In this document: positions 6,267 through 12,849 of the stretch, piece after piece
Numbering within the stretch: the stretch's first letter is position 1
Layout: every line of letters begins with the position of its first letter
NCBI GenBank assembly: GCA_903913175.1
Contig: CAIWKF010000041.1
Location: 1-15,026, forward strand
DNA length: 15,026 nt
Source: Candidatus Staskawiczbacteria bacterium
GTDB lineage: Bacteria > Patescibacteriota > Minisyncoccia > Minisyncoccales > Staskawiczbacteraceae
Direction: 5' to 3'
Notes under the pieces: model-generated
Told to the model about the DNA's origin: nothing
The model's input: only the letters and a program-made list of their open reading frames with translations
The model's database searches: none
Made by a program: the position numbers and the translations under genes

Positions 6267-7061
6267 CTAAAATCCAAACAAACTTTTAAACCAATTAATT
6301 ATGCCTCTTTTTTTGGGTGCGGGCTTATTTTGATTTTCAGAATTATTATTTTGATTTTTGATTTCTGGTTTGTTTATGTTTGGTTTTTGATCAATTATTA
6401 AAGAGGCAGTAACACTGGTACCATTTATTGTGCCCTGAACAATTATGTTGTCGTTTACTGCAATGTTTGAAACAGTTCCTGTGGCAGTACTATTGGTTTG
6501 GACTTTGGCACTAGTGGCATCAACTGTATAAACAACATTGCTTTTATTTTTTATTGTAATTGTGTTGCCAGAAATTGTAGCTACAGTTCCTGCAATAATT
6601 GGGCTTCCATCCCCTATAATAATTGGATTATTTAAATTATTTTCATTTTCTAATTTTCTATTTTTTTGATTTTCTTTTTCTTTTGGAGTTAAGCCATTAT
6701 TAATTTTACTGGCGGTCACATTGGTGCCATTTATAACTCCTTGGACTGAAACTGTATCATTTACTAAAATTGCTGAAACTGTTGAAGCTGTGCCATTTTT
6801 TATGACCGTGGCATTGGTAGCATCAACTGTATAAATAGTATTTGTATTACCGCGCAAATCTTTAACTGTAACAATATTTCCAGAAATTGCAGTGACTGTG
6901 CCTAAAACTTCTGGACGTGACATTGCTTGCCAGCCAACACGACCTTCAAGTTTATTAATATTTTCTTGAGCTGTCATTTTTGCTTTGGCGCTAGGAGCTA
7001 ATGCTAAACTAGCCAATGACCCTACTAATAAAAGTGATAAAATATATTTTTTTATTTTCAT
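6267..7061 (-). CDS. Secreted protein with two DUF5666 repeats
   Basis: 264 aa. A signal peptide is clear: basic MKIKK, a hydrophobic core (ILSLLLVGSLASLALA) and a likely signal peptidase I site after APSAKA (~residue 27). Two homologous ~65-residue beta-rich units follow, starting VLGTVTAISGNIVTV (~52) and IAGTVATISGNTITI (~156). Each contains TVDAT and ends in VQGxINGTxVTAS, the DUF5666 pattern of small beta-barrels. The units are joined by a Lys/Asn/Glu-rich linker. The C-terminus is an Asn-rich spacer followed by a basic amphipathic end (KKRGIINWFKSLFGF), which could contact membrane or cell surface. Function is unknown; an extracellular or envelope structural role is inference. It is transcribed divergently from tig and convergently with hppA. 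Confidence 0.85.
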   Translation of the reverse strand: MKIKKYILSLLLVGSLASLALAPSAKAKMTAQENINKLEGRVGWQAMSRPEVLGTVTAISGNIVTVKDLRGNTNTIYTVDATNATVIKNGTASTVSAILVNDTVSVQGVINGTNVTASKINNGLTPKEKENQKNRKLENENNLNNPIIIGDGSPIIAGTVATISGNTITIKNKSNVVYTVDATSAKVQTNSTATGTVSNIAVNDNIIVQGTINGTSVTASLIIDQKPNINKPEIKNQNNNSENQNKPAPKKRGIINWFKSLFGF

Positions 7062-7069
7062 TATATTTT

Positions 7070-7108
7070 GGCGCTCTCGTTTTTCTTGTAAGGAAGCGCG
7101 AGAACGCC
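7070..7108 (-). promoter_or_regulatory. Leader hairpin upstream of the DUF5666 gene
   Basis: A 10-position stem with one mismatch (ggcgctctcg at 7070-7079, cgagaacgcc at 7099-7108) and a 19-nt loop. It ends 8 nt before the minus-strand start codon. In the mRNA it would sit at the ribosome landing site, where no Shine-Dalgarno is seen. It could modulate translation or be another GC-rich repeat. Confidence 0.5.
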
Positions 7109-7121
7109 GTTAATTTTAAAT

Positions 7122-7153
7122 TTGTAAGCTTGTTTTAACTTACAACTATAATA
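7122..7153 (-). promoter_or_regulatory. Putative -10 and adjoining dyad for the DUF5666 gene
   Basis: On the minus strand a TATTAT box (7153-7148) has no convincing -35. Just downstream, ttgtaag (7122-7128) and cttacaa (7139-7145) form a 7-bp dyad with a 10-nt spacer, overlapping the likely transcription start. This placement suits an operator, but the AT-richness makes chance plausible. Confidence 0.3.
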
Positions 7154-7183
7154 CGCGCCAAAAATTATTTTATTTTACCAAGC

Positions 7184-7211
7184 TTGATTTTTGAGAAAAA
7201 ATTGATATAAT
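7184..7211 (+). promoter_or_regulatory. Promoter of tig-clpP
   Basis: TTGATT (7184-7189), a 16-nt spacer and a consensus TATAAT (7206-7211). Transcription would start near 7218, about 22 nt before the tig ATG. Confidence 0.55.
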
Positions 7212-7239
7212 AAGCAATATTATTAAAAATTTAAACACA

Positions 7240-8508
7240 ATGAAAGCAGAAATAAAAAAATTACCAAAAAGCCAAATAGAAATAACTTTTGAGCTAACAG
7301 CTGAAGAGTTTTTAAATCACACAGAGCATGCTTTAGAACATTTAAAAGAGCATGTAAAAGTTGATGGTTTTAGAAAAGGAAATGTTCCTTTAAAAATTGT
7401 TGAAGAAACAGTTGGAGTAGAAAATTTACTTATGGAGGCAGGTGACCATGCTGTAAAACATGTTTATCATGACTATATTATTGAAAATAAATTAGAACCA
7501 CTTGGAGAACCAGAGGTTCAAATTATTAAAATTGCCAAAGGAAGCCCAATGGAATTTAAAGCCAAAATTACAGTTTTACCAGACATTGAATTACCAAATT
7601 ACCAAGAATTGGCCAGTAAAATTAAAGTAAAAGAAGTATCAGTAGACGAAAATGAAGTTTTAGATGCTTTAAATTATTTACAAAAAACCAGAGCTAAATT
7701 TAGTGCAGAAGATAAGCCAGCTGAAAAAAAAGACTTTGTAGAAATTGAATATTCAAGCTCTGAAATTGACAGTGGGAAGCTTATTAAAGATAAATTTGTT
7801 TTGGGTGAAGGTGGCTTAATAAAAGATTTTGAAGATAGCGTATTAGGCATGAAGGCTGGTGAAGAAAAAGAAGCTAAAGTTAAATTCCCAGAAAATTCCA
7901 CTAGAAACGATTTGGCTGGTAAAGAAATTATTTTTAAAATAAAGGTAATTAGCGTCCAAAAAATGGAACTTCCAGAAATAAATGATGATTTTGCTAAAAC
8001 CCTAGGAGCTTTTGACACTCTGGTAACCTTAAAAGAAAGTGTAAAATCTGGAATACACCACGAAAAAACTGAAGAAGAAAAACAAAGAAAGCGCGGAGAG
8101 ATTTTAGATTTAATTTCAGAAAAATCTAATTTTGAAGTTCCAGAAACATTGGTTAAATATGAAGAAGAAAAATTGTTTGAAGATTTAAAAAATAATGTTA
8201 ACCAAAACTTTAAAATAACCTTTGAGCAATATTTAGCTACCATTAAAAAAACTGAAGAAGAACTCAAAAAAACCTTTACCAAAGAAGCAGAAAAAAGAAT
8301 TAAAAGTTTTTTAATTTTGCGTGAAATTGGTAAAAAAGAAAACATTGAAGTTTTAGATGAGGAAATGCAAGAAGAAATGCAAAAAGCTTTAACAACTTAC
8401 ACAAAAGAACAAGTAGATAAAATTGACAGCGTGCAATTAAAAGAGTATACTAAAGGTGTGATATATAATGAAAAAGTGTTCCAAAAACTGGAAAGTTTTT
8501 CAAAATAA
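7240..8508 (+). CDS. tig: Trigger factor (ribosome-associated chaperone)
   Basis: ATP-independent chaperone at the ribosome exit tunnel with a peptidyl-prolyl isomerase domain. The N-terminal ribosome-binding signature is GFRKGNVP (residues 43-50), close to the family GFRxGxxP. Residues ~150-245 form the FKBP-like domain (DFVEIEYSS ... LGEGGLIKDFEDSVLGMKAGEEKE ... FPENS). The remaining ~175 residues are Glu/Lys-rich helices, as in the substrate-cradling C-terminal arms. Length 422 aa is typical. It is followed 17 nt later by clpP, the same order as in most bacteria, with which it is probably cotranscribed. No clpX follows. The large minus-strand frame across 7674-8345 is a shadow. Confidence 0.95.
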   Translation: MKAEIKKLPKSQIEITFELTAEEFLNHTEHALEHLKEHVKVDGFRKGNVPLKIVEETVGVENLLMEAGDHAVKHVYHDYIIENKLEPLGEPEVQIIKIAKGSPMEFKAKITVLPDIELPNYQELASKIKVKEVSVDENEVLDALNYLQKTRAKFSAEDKPAEKKDFVEIEYSSSEIDSGKLIKDKFVLGEGGLIKDFEDSVLGMKAGEEKEAKVKFPENSTRNDLAGKEIIFKIKVISVQKMELPEINDDFAKTLGAFDTLVTLKESVKSGIHHEKTEEEKQRKRGEILDLISEKSNFEVPETLVKYEEEKLFEDLKNNVNQNFKITFEQYLATIKKTEEELKKTFTKEAEKRIKSFLILREIGKKENIEVLDEEMQEEMQKALTTYTKEQVDKIDSVQLKEYTKGVIYNEKVFQKLESFSK

Positions 8509-8525
8509 TTCATTTAATAAATAAG

Positions 8526-9128
8526 ATGCCAATAGTTCCAACTATTGTAGAAAAATCACAGCGCGGTGAGCGCGCATACGATATATTTTCAAGGCTTTTA
8601 GAAGAGCGTATTGTTTTTTTGGCAGGTCCAGTTACAGACATGAATGCAAATGTAGTAATTGCTCAAATGCTTTATTTGGCTTCAAAGGACTCAAAAAGAG
8701 ACATTAAGCTTTATATCAACAGCCCCGGTGGCTCGGTTACTGCTGGGCTGGCAATTTATGATACTATGCAATATTTAAGGTGCCCAGTTTCTACTATTTG
8801 TATTGGTTTAACAGCTTCAATGGCAGCTATTATTTTGGCTGCTGGAAGCAAGGGCAAAAGATTTGCCCTTCCTAACGCTGAAATTTTGCTACATCAAGTA
8901 GCGGGAGGAGTTAATGGTCAAGCCACAGAAATAGAAATTACTGCAAGACAAATTTTAAAAATAAAAGAAAATGTTAATAAAATTTTGTCTTTGCATACAG
9001 GTCAATCAATTGCCAAAGTTGCCAATGATACAGATAGAGATTTTTACCTTACAGCAGAAGAAGCAAAAAAATACGGATTAATTGATGAGGTGATAGGAGG
9101 AAATAAAGAAGGAGAAAAATCTAAATAA
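8526..9128 (+). CDS. clpP: ATP-dependent Clp protease proteolytic subunit
   Basis: Serine peptidase that forms the tetradecameric barrel of ClpXP/ClpAP. The catalytic triad is complete: S98 in GLTASMAA, H123 in ILLHQVAGG, and D172 in DTDRDFYLTAEEA. The oxyanion region YINSPGGSV is present, and the C-terminal IDEVI completes the fold. Length 200 aa is standard, and a short N-terminal propeptide-like segment (MPIVPTIVEKSQRGERAYD) matches the family. Its active-site surroundings are GLTASM where many family members have GQAASM. It is the second gene of the tig-clpP unit; its usual unfoldase ClpX is not next door. Confidence 0.97.
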   Translation: MPIVPTIVEKSQRGERAYDIFSRLLEERIVFLAGPVTDMNANVVIAQMLYLASKDSKRDIKLYINSPGGSVTAGLAIYDTMQYLRCPVSTICIGLTASMAAIILAAGSKGKRFALPNAEILLHQVAGGVNGQATEIEITARQILKIKENVNKILSLHTGQSIAKVANDTDRDFYLTAEEAKKYGLIDEVIGGNKEGEKSK

Positions 9129-9147
9129 GCCTTTTTATTCGCTCGGT

Positions 9148-9223
9148 AATAAACTTTTTTCCGGCTGTTGGTAGCCCCTTTGCCTCTACGGGCAAGTGGA
9201 CCAAGGCTTTCAAAAAGTTTATT
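9148..9223. repeat. Large stem-loop element between clpP and rny
   Basis: A perfect 12-bp outer stem, aataaacttttt (9148-9159) with aaaaagtttatt (9212-9223), encloses further nested pairing: ttggt 9168-9172 with accaa 9200-9204, cc 9175-9176 with gg 9198-9199, and tttgcc 9179-9184 with ggcaag 9191-9196 (one wobble) around the loop tctacg. The 241-bp gap 9129-9369 has no gene. This could be the 3' UTR structure of tig-clpP, a small RNA, or a mobile palindromic element; I do not recognise a family. Confidence 0.6.
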
Positions 9224-9226
9224 TGC

Positions 9227-9282
9227 CTCGCTTCAAAAAAATATATCATATAAAATGCTCACCCGCGCAAGCGAGTTTTTTT
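9227..9282 (+). terminator. Terminator-like hairpin with T7 tract after clpP
   Basis: ctcgctt (9227-9233) pairs perfectly with aagcgag (9269-9275), directly followed by seven T (9276-9282). The 35-nt loop is long for an intrinsic terminator; within it cgc-gcaa-gcg can form a small tetraloop hairpin as an alternative. The likely end of the tig-clpP transcript. Confidence 0.45.
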
Positions 9283-9327
9283 ATTTAAAAAATTGAGGTT
9301 ATTACAATGATAATTTGTGAAAATAAG

Positions 9328-9355
9328 TTGTCATTGAGGTAAACTTAATTATTAT
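9328..9355 (+). promoter_or_regulatory. Possible promoter of rny
   Basis: TTGTCA (9328-9333), a 16-nt spacer and TATTAT (9350-9355). It is close to the ATG (14 nt), which would give a very short or leaderless mRNA. That fits the absence of a Shine-Dalgarno, but the region is AT-rich and the match could be chance. Confidence 0.3.
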
Positions 9356-9369
9356 TAAAATAAAAATTT

Positions 9370-10902
9370 ATGGAAGAAATTATTATTTATATGATTGTGA
9401 CAGTTCTGGCCCTGATGCTTGGGGCTATTATTGGTTATTATATTAGGCAATCAATTGCTAAAAGAAGAGCGGGAACCCTAGAAGCTAAACTTGAGAAAAA
9501 AATAGCTTTAGTAAAAGAAGAAACTGCTTTAATGGTAAAAAAAGCAGAAACAAAATCTAGCGAAATTTTAGAAAAATCCCAAAAAGAAGTTGACGAAAGA
9601 AGAAGGGAATTTTTAAAAACTCAACAAGTTTTATTGGGAAGAGAAAAGTTGTTAGAAGATAAAATTTCTGGTTTTGAAGCAAAAGAAAATGAACTAAAAG
9701 ATAAGGTTGAAAAAGTAAGAACCATTAAAGAAAGCTTAGAAGCTTTAAGAAAAGAAGCTGAAGCTAAATTAGAAAAAGTAGCCAGCTTATCTAGAGAAGA
9801 TGCTAAAAAAGAATTGCTTGCTTTAGTTGAAATTGAAGCAGAAAAAGATATAGTTGAAAGAATTAAAAAAATGGAAGAACAGGGTAAAGAGAAGTTAGAT
9901 AACAAGGCCAGAGATATTGTTACTTTGGCAATTCAAAAATGTGCCGTAGCTCAGACACAAGAGCTAAGTACTACTACTGTAATTTTAGCCTCAGAAGATT
10001 TAAAGGGTAGAATTATTGGGAAAGAAGGTAGAAATATTAGAACCTTTGAAAGATTAACTGGAGTTGAATTAATTGTAGATGATGCACCTGATTCTGTAGT
10101 AATTTCTGGTTTTAACCCAATTCGCAGACAAATTGCTAAAATAGCTTTAGATAAACTTATTACAGATGGCAGAATCCAGCCAGCTAAAATTGAAGAAAAA
10201 GTTGAAGAAGCTAAAGCTGAAATTTCTGCTAAAATAAAAGAGGCGGGAGAAAAAGCAGTTTATGATTTGGGAATTATAGGAATGAATGATAAGTTAATTC
10301 AAATTTTAGGAAGACTTTATTACAGAACAAGTTTTGGCCAAAATGTTTTAGTCCATTCTATGGAAATGGCTTTAATTGCTGAAACTATTGCTGAAGAATT
10401 GGGCGCCAATAGTCAAATTGCCAAGCGTGCTGCACTGCTTCACGATATTGGAAAGGCCATTGATCAACAAATGCAAGGCTCTCACATTGAGATTGGAATT
10501 AAAATTTTGGAAAAGTTTGGCGAATCAGAGGCTGTAATTAAGGCTATGAGAGCTCACCACGGAGATTATCCTGTAGAATCTATTGAGGGTTCAATTGTAA
10601 ATGTTTGTGATGCAATTTCTGGTGCCCGCCCAGGAGCAAGAAAAGATACATTGGAAAATTATTTACAAAGATTAAAAGCTTTAGAGGATATTGCCAATAA
10701 ATTTGAAGGCGTAGAAAAAACTTATGCCATTCAAGCCGGCAGAGAAATAAGAGTGTTTGTAAAAGCAGACAAAGTAGATGATTTACAAACTCAAAAAATT
10801 GCTCGCCAAATTGCAGCAAACATTGAAGAAGAGTTAAAATACCCAGGAGAAATTAAAGTTACAGTTATTCGTGAAAACCGTGTTGTGGAATTTGCCAGAT
10901 AA
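9370..10902 (+). CDS. rny: Ribonuclease Y
   Basis: Membrane-anchored endoribonuclease that initiates mRNA decay. Domains in order: an N-terminal transmembrane helix (IIIYMIVTVLALMLGAIIG, residues ~4-22); a long Glu/Lys-rich coiled coil (~30-190); a KH RNA-binding domain (~205-270) with RIIGKEGRNIR; and an HD domain (~325-420) with H329 in LVHSMEMA and the H358-D359 pair in LLHDIGKA, then AHHGD. The C-terminal region has the family's PGARKDTLENYLQRLKALE and FEGVEKTYAIQAGREIRV. Length 510 aa is normal. No Shine-Dalgarno is visible. It stands alone: a structured gap with a terminator-like hairpin precedes it and a probable small RNA gene follows. Confidence 0.97.
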   Translation: MEEIIIYMIVTVLALMLGAIIGYYIRQSIAKRRAGTLEAKLEKKIALVKEETALMVKKAETKSSEILEKSQKEVDERRREFLKTQQVLLGREKLLEDKISGFEAKENELKDKVEKVRTIKESLEALRKEAEAKLEKVASLSREDAKKELLALVEIEAEKDIVERIKKMEEQGKEKLDNKARDIVTLAIQKCAVAQTQELSTTTVILASEDLKGRIIGKEGRNIRTFERLTGVELIVDDAPDSVVISGFNPIRRQIAKIALDKLITDGRIQPAKIEEKVEEAKAEISAKIKEAGEKAVYDLGIIGMNDKLIQILGRLYYRTSFGQNVLVHSMEMALIAETIAEELGANSQIAKRAALLHDIGKAIDQQMQGSHIEIGIKILEKFGESEAVIKAMRAHHGDYPVESIEGSIVNVCDAISGARPGARKDTLENYLQRLKALEDIANKFEGVEKTYAIQAGREIRVFVKADKVDDLQTQKIARQIAANIEEELKYPGEIKVTVIRENRVVEFAR

Positions 10903-10919
10903 TAAACCGTTTTAAGGAC

Positions 10920-10948
10920 TTGATTTTTTTAAAAAAATCTTTTATTAT
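10920..10948 (+). promoter_or_regulatory. Promoter of the putative small RNA
   Basis: TTGATT (10920-10925), an exact 17-nt spacer and TATTAT (10943-10948). It starts 18 nt after the rny stop. The +1 would be near 10955, precisely where the closing helix of the structured RNA begins. The spacer contains the perfect palindrome gattttttt/aaaaaaatc (10922-10939). Confidence 0.6.
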
Positions 10949-10954
10949 GCAAGT

Positions 10955-11120
10955 TAAGGGGGTGAGAGATATTCTCAAGGACACAGTAATTCTTTGTGCA
11001 TGAGTTGAGTATATACTTTAATTCATTGTCCGAATTTTGGTTCGAGCCTCAACTAAAGGCATTAAGAATTATAACCCCCTTATTAAAAGACCATCGGGAT
11101 TAATTTCCTGTTGGTTTTTT
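10955..11120 (+). ncRNA. Candidate structured small RNA of unknown family
   Basis: The 265-bp gap 10903-11167 has no convincing reading frame but is rich in pairing. A closing helix joins 10955-10963 (taagggggt) with 11074-11082 (accccctta), 9 bp. Inside are the hairpin gaga/tctc (10964-10967, 10973-10976), a perfect 8-bp long-range helix taattctt (10987-10994) with aagaatta (11064-11071), and a perfect 7-bp helix agttgag (11003-11009) with ctcaact (11048-11054). Competing local hairpins also exist (ggaca/tgtcc, aattc/gaatt). A promoter ends 7 nt upstream, and an intrinsic terminator closes it at 11120. Size would be ~165 nt. It has the 7-bp acceptor-like end of a tRNA but no T-arm, and I could not match it to tmRNA, SRP RNA or 6S RNA. 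A leader or riboswitch for the EF-like gene is the main alternative. Confidence 0.55.
11090..11120 (+). terminator. Intrinsic terminator after the small RNA
   Basis: accatcggga (11090-11099) pairs with tcctgttggt (11106-11115), with one T-T mismatch and one G-T pair, around a 6-nt loop; six T run 11115-11120. It ends the putative small RNA and any read-through from rny. Confidence 0.7.
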
Positions 11121-11140
11121 AGTTTATATTTTGCTATAAT
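11111..11140 (+). promoter_or_regulatory. Promoter of the EF-like/endoQ operon
   Basis: TTGGTT (11111-11116), an 18-nt spacer and a consensus TATAAT (11135-11140). The -35 overlaps the 3' arm and T-tract of the preceding terminator. The start of transcription would be near 11147, giving a leader of about 20 nt. Confidence 0.5.
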
Positions 11141-11167
11141 TAAAATATAAAAAATAAATAAAAAGGT

Positions 11168-11506
11168 ATGAAAAAGAAAATTATTAAAAAGAAAATAGTA
11201 AAGAAAGCAAAAGTTAAAATTAAACCTGCCCGCATTGCTACACAAAGCGTTGCAGGCGGGAAAAAACTAATTGGTAAAATTACTCATTATTATTCTGATA
11301 TAAAAGTTATTGTAATTAGATTAAAAGACACCTTAAAAGTGGGAGACGAAATTAGAATTACTGGCGGAGAAAACACAGATTTTAATCAAAAAGTACAATC
11401 AATGCAAATTGATCACAAAAAAGTCATGGTTGCTAAAAAAGGAAGTTTTGTTGGTCTTAAAATAAAAAAGAAAGCTAGAGAAGATTATGTTGTTTATAAA
11501 TTATGA
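11168..11506 (+). CDS. Translation elongation factor-like protein (EF-Tu domain-II-like barrel)
   Basis: 112 aa. Residues ~32-112 form a small beta-barrel like domain II of translational GTPases: KLIGKITHYYSDIKVIVIRL, then DTLKVGDEIRITG, then QKVQSMQIDHKKVMVAKKGS, then VGLKIKKKARE. Such stand-alone proteins, annotated translation elongation factor-like, occur in CPR bacteria and some archaea; their role is not established, and no GTPase domain is present. The first 19 residues are almost all Lys/Ile/Val and likely bind nucleic acid. Residues 20-31 (PARIATQSVAGG) are encoded by a 36-bp GC-rich near-palindrome that looks inserted. The stop overlaps the endoQ start (ATGA at 11503-11506), so the two are translationally coupled. 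Confidence 0.75.
   Translation: MKKKIIKKKIVKKAKVKIKPARIATQSVAGGKKLIGKITHYYSDIKVIVIRLKDTLKVGDEIRITGGENTDFNQKVQSMQIDHKKVMVAKKGSFVGLKIKKKAREDYVVYKL
11225..11260 (+). repeat. 36-bp GC-rich palindromic element inserted in frame
   Basis: Left arm 11225-11238 (cctgcccgcattgc) pairs with right arm 11247-11260 (gcgttgcaggcggg) at 12 of 14 positions (two wobbles) around an 8-nt loop. It spans exactly 12 codons, encoding PARIATQSVAGG, in an AT-rich Lys-rich linker. Exact codon multiple, palindromy and base composition all suggest insertion of a mobile palindromic element tolerated by the protein. Confidence 0.7.
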
Positions 11507-12744
11507 AGTTTGTTGCAGATTTTCATATTCATTCAAAATATTCCAGAGCCACTTCCCCCAGCACTGATTTAGAAAATTTAGATAAATGGGCCAAAATAAA
11601 AGGGGTTAATGTTTTAGGAACGGGCGACTTTACTCACCCATTGTGGTTTAAAGAATTAAAACAAAAACTAAGACCAGCTGAGCCTGGTTTATTTGTTTTA
11701 AAAACCCACCCCTCGCGCCTTCCAAAGGAAGGGGAATTATTGAGATTTTTGTTGAGCTGTGAAATAAGTTGTATATATAAAAAGAATAATAAAGTTAGAA
11801 AGGTTCATATTATTGTTTTAGCGCCATCATTTGAGGTTGTAGAAAAAATAAATGAAGAATTAAGTAAAATAGGAAATTTAAAATCTGATGGCAGGCCAAT
11901 ATTAGGCCTAGACGCTAAAGATCTTTTAAAAATTATTTTAAATATTTCAAAAGATTGCTTAGCAATTCCTGCCCATATTTGGACGCCTTGGTTTTCTATT
12001 TTTGGCTCAAAATCAGGATTTAATTCTTTAGAGGAGTGTTTTGAAGAACTAACCCCATATATTTATGCTGTGGAAACCGGCCTATGCTCTAGCCCCACTA
12101 TGAATTGGCAAATACCAGAGTTAGACAACATTACCTTACTTTCAAATAGTGATGCTCATTCTCCTCAAAAAATTGGCAGAGAAGCAAATGTTTTTGACAC
12201 AGAATTTAGTTACAAAGGAATAATTGACGCAATAAAAAATCACACTTTGCCAAAAAAGATTGGCCAGGCAAAGCTTTTATATACTATTGAATTTTTTCCT
12301 GAAGAAGGTAAATATTATAATGACGGACACAGAAACTGTAAAGTAAACTTTTCACCAAAAGAATCTAAAAAAAACAACGCACTTTGCCCTGTTTGCAAAA
12401 AACCCTTGGTAATTGGAGTTTTAAGCAGAATAGAAGAATTAGCTAAAAGAAAATTTGGAAGCAAACCCAAAAGTGCCGCCCCATTTAAAACAATCATTCC
12501 CCTTAAAGAAATAATTACAGACATACAAAAAAAATCTGTAATTTCAAAAGATGTAGAAAAAATTTATAATAATTTAATTTTAAAACTTGGCAATGAATTT
12601 AATATTTTACTAAATGCCACAGAAAAAAATATTACCAAGCATAGTTCCTTAAAAATTGCCAACGGTATTTTGCGGGCTAGGCAAGGGAGGGTTAAAATTA
12701 AACCAGGATATGATGGGGTTTATGGAAAAATAAAAATATCTTAA
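11503..12744 (+). CDS. Endonuclease Q family protein (PHP-domain nuclease for deaminated DNA)
   Basis: 413 aa, close to the ~424 aa archaeal EndoQ, which nicks 5' of uracil, hypoxanthine, xanthine and abasic sites. The PHP metal site is visible: D6, H8, H10 in ADFHIHSKYS, D42 in LGTGDFTHP, H158 in IPAHIWTPW, and D217/H219 in SNSDAHSP. A Cys-rich zinc motif in the C-terminal half has C279 and the pair C295-C298 (LCPVC). The C-terminal PGYDGVYGKIKI matches the family ending. General PHP proteins lack the GDFTHPLWF and zinc-finger features, which favours EndoQ. Residues ~69-79 (HPSRLPKEGEL) are encoded by a palindromic GC-rich segment and look inserted before the CEISCIYKK strand. Translation is coupled to the EF-like gene by ATGA, and a strong terminator follows 15 nt after the stop. 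Confidence 0.85.
   Translation: MKFVADFHIHSKYSRATSPSTDLENLDKWAKIKGVNVLGTGDFTHPLWFKELKQKLRPAEPGLFVLKTHPSRLPKEGELLRFLLSCEISCIYKKNNKVRKVHIIVLAPSFEVVEKINEELSKIGNLKSDGRPILGLDAKDLLKIILNISKDCLAIPAHIWTPWFSIFGSKSGFNSLEECFEELTPYIYAVETGLCSSPTMNWQIPELDNITLLSNSDAHSPQKIGREANVFDTEFSYKGIIDAIKNHTLPKKIGQAKLLYTIEFFPEEGKYYNDGHRNCKVNFSPKESKKNNALCPVCKKPLVIGVLSRIEELAKRKFGSKPKSAAPFKTIIPLKEIITDIQKKSVISKDVEKIYNNLILKLGNEFNILLNATEKNITKHSSLKIANGILRARQGRVKIKPGYDGVYGKIKIS
11716..11734 (+). repeat. In-frame palindrome inside endoQ
   Basis: ccttcc (11718-11723) and ggaagg (11727-11732) form a perfect 6-bp stem with loop aaa, in a GC-rich island (11706-11734). It encodes part of HPSRLPKEGEL, between the PGLFVLK and RFLLSCEIS segments that are adjacent in the EndoQ sequences I recall. 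This suggests an inserted short element. Confidence 0.55.
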
Positions 12745-12759
12745 AATTTAATAATAAGT

Positions 12760-12790
12760 AAAACTATGTCACATTTGACATAGTTTTTTT
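12760..12790 (+). terminator. Terminator of the EF-like/endoQ operon
   Basis: A perfect 12-bp stem, aaaactatgtca (12760-12771) with tgacatagtttt (12776-12787), 4-nt loop catt, ending in seven T (12784-12790). Confidence 0.85.
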
Positions 12791-12803
12791 ATAAGCGTAA
12801 AAT
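12775..12803 (+). promoter_or_regulatory. Promoter of the 63-aa ORF, overlapping a terminator
   Basis: Consensus TTGACA (12775-12780), an exact 17-nt spacer and TAAAAT (12798-12803). The -35 is built from the 3' arm of the endoQ terminator. Transcription would start near 12810, about 40 nt before the ATG. Confidence 0.5.
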
Positions 12804-12849
12804 TATAATAATATGCTCTTTTATTAAAACGCAATACAAGGAGAAGATA

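Noticed and set aside
7674..8345. 223-aa minus-strand frame inside tig
   Set aside because: Low-complexity Ser/Phe/Leu shadow of the Glu/Lys-rich trigger factor.
10957..11082. tRNA- or tmRNA-like ends (aaggggg with ccccctt, then A)
   Set aside because: The 7-bp acceptor-like pairing exists, but there is no T-arm before the 3' strand, no D-loop GG and no CCA; ggttcgagcc lies too far inside.
11504..11506. TGA recoded as glycine (code 25)
   Set aside because: Read-through would extend the EF-like barrel past its family end into an unrelated frame, while endoQ starts exactly here; TGA acts as stop.
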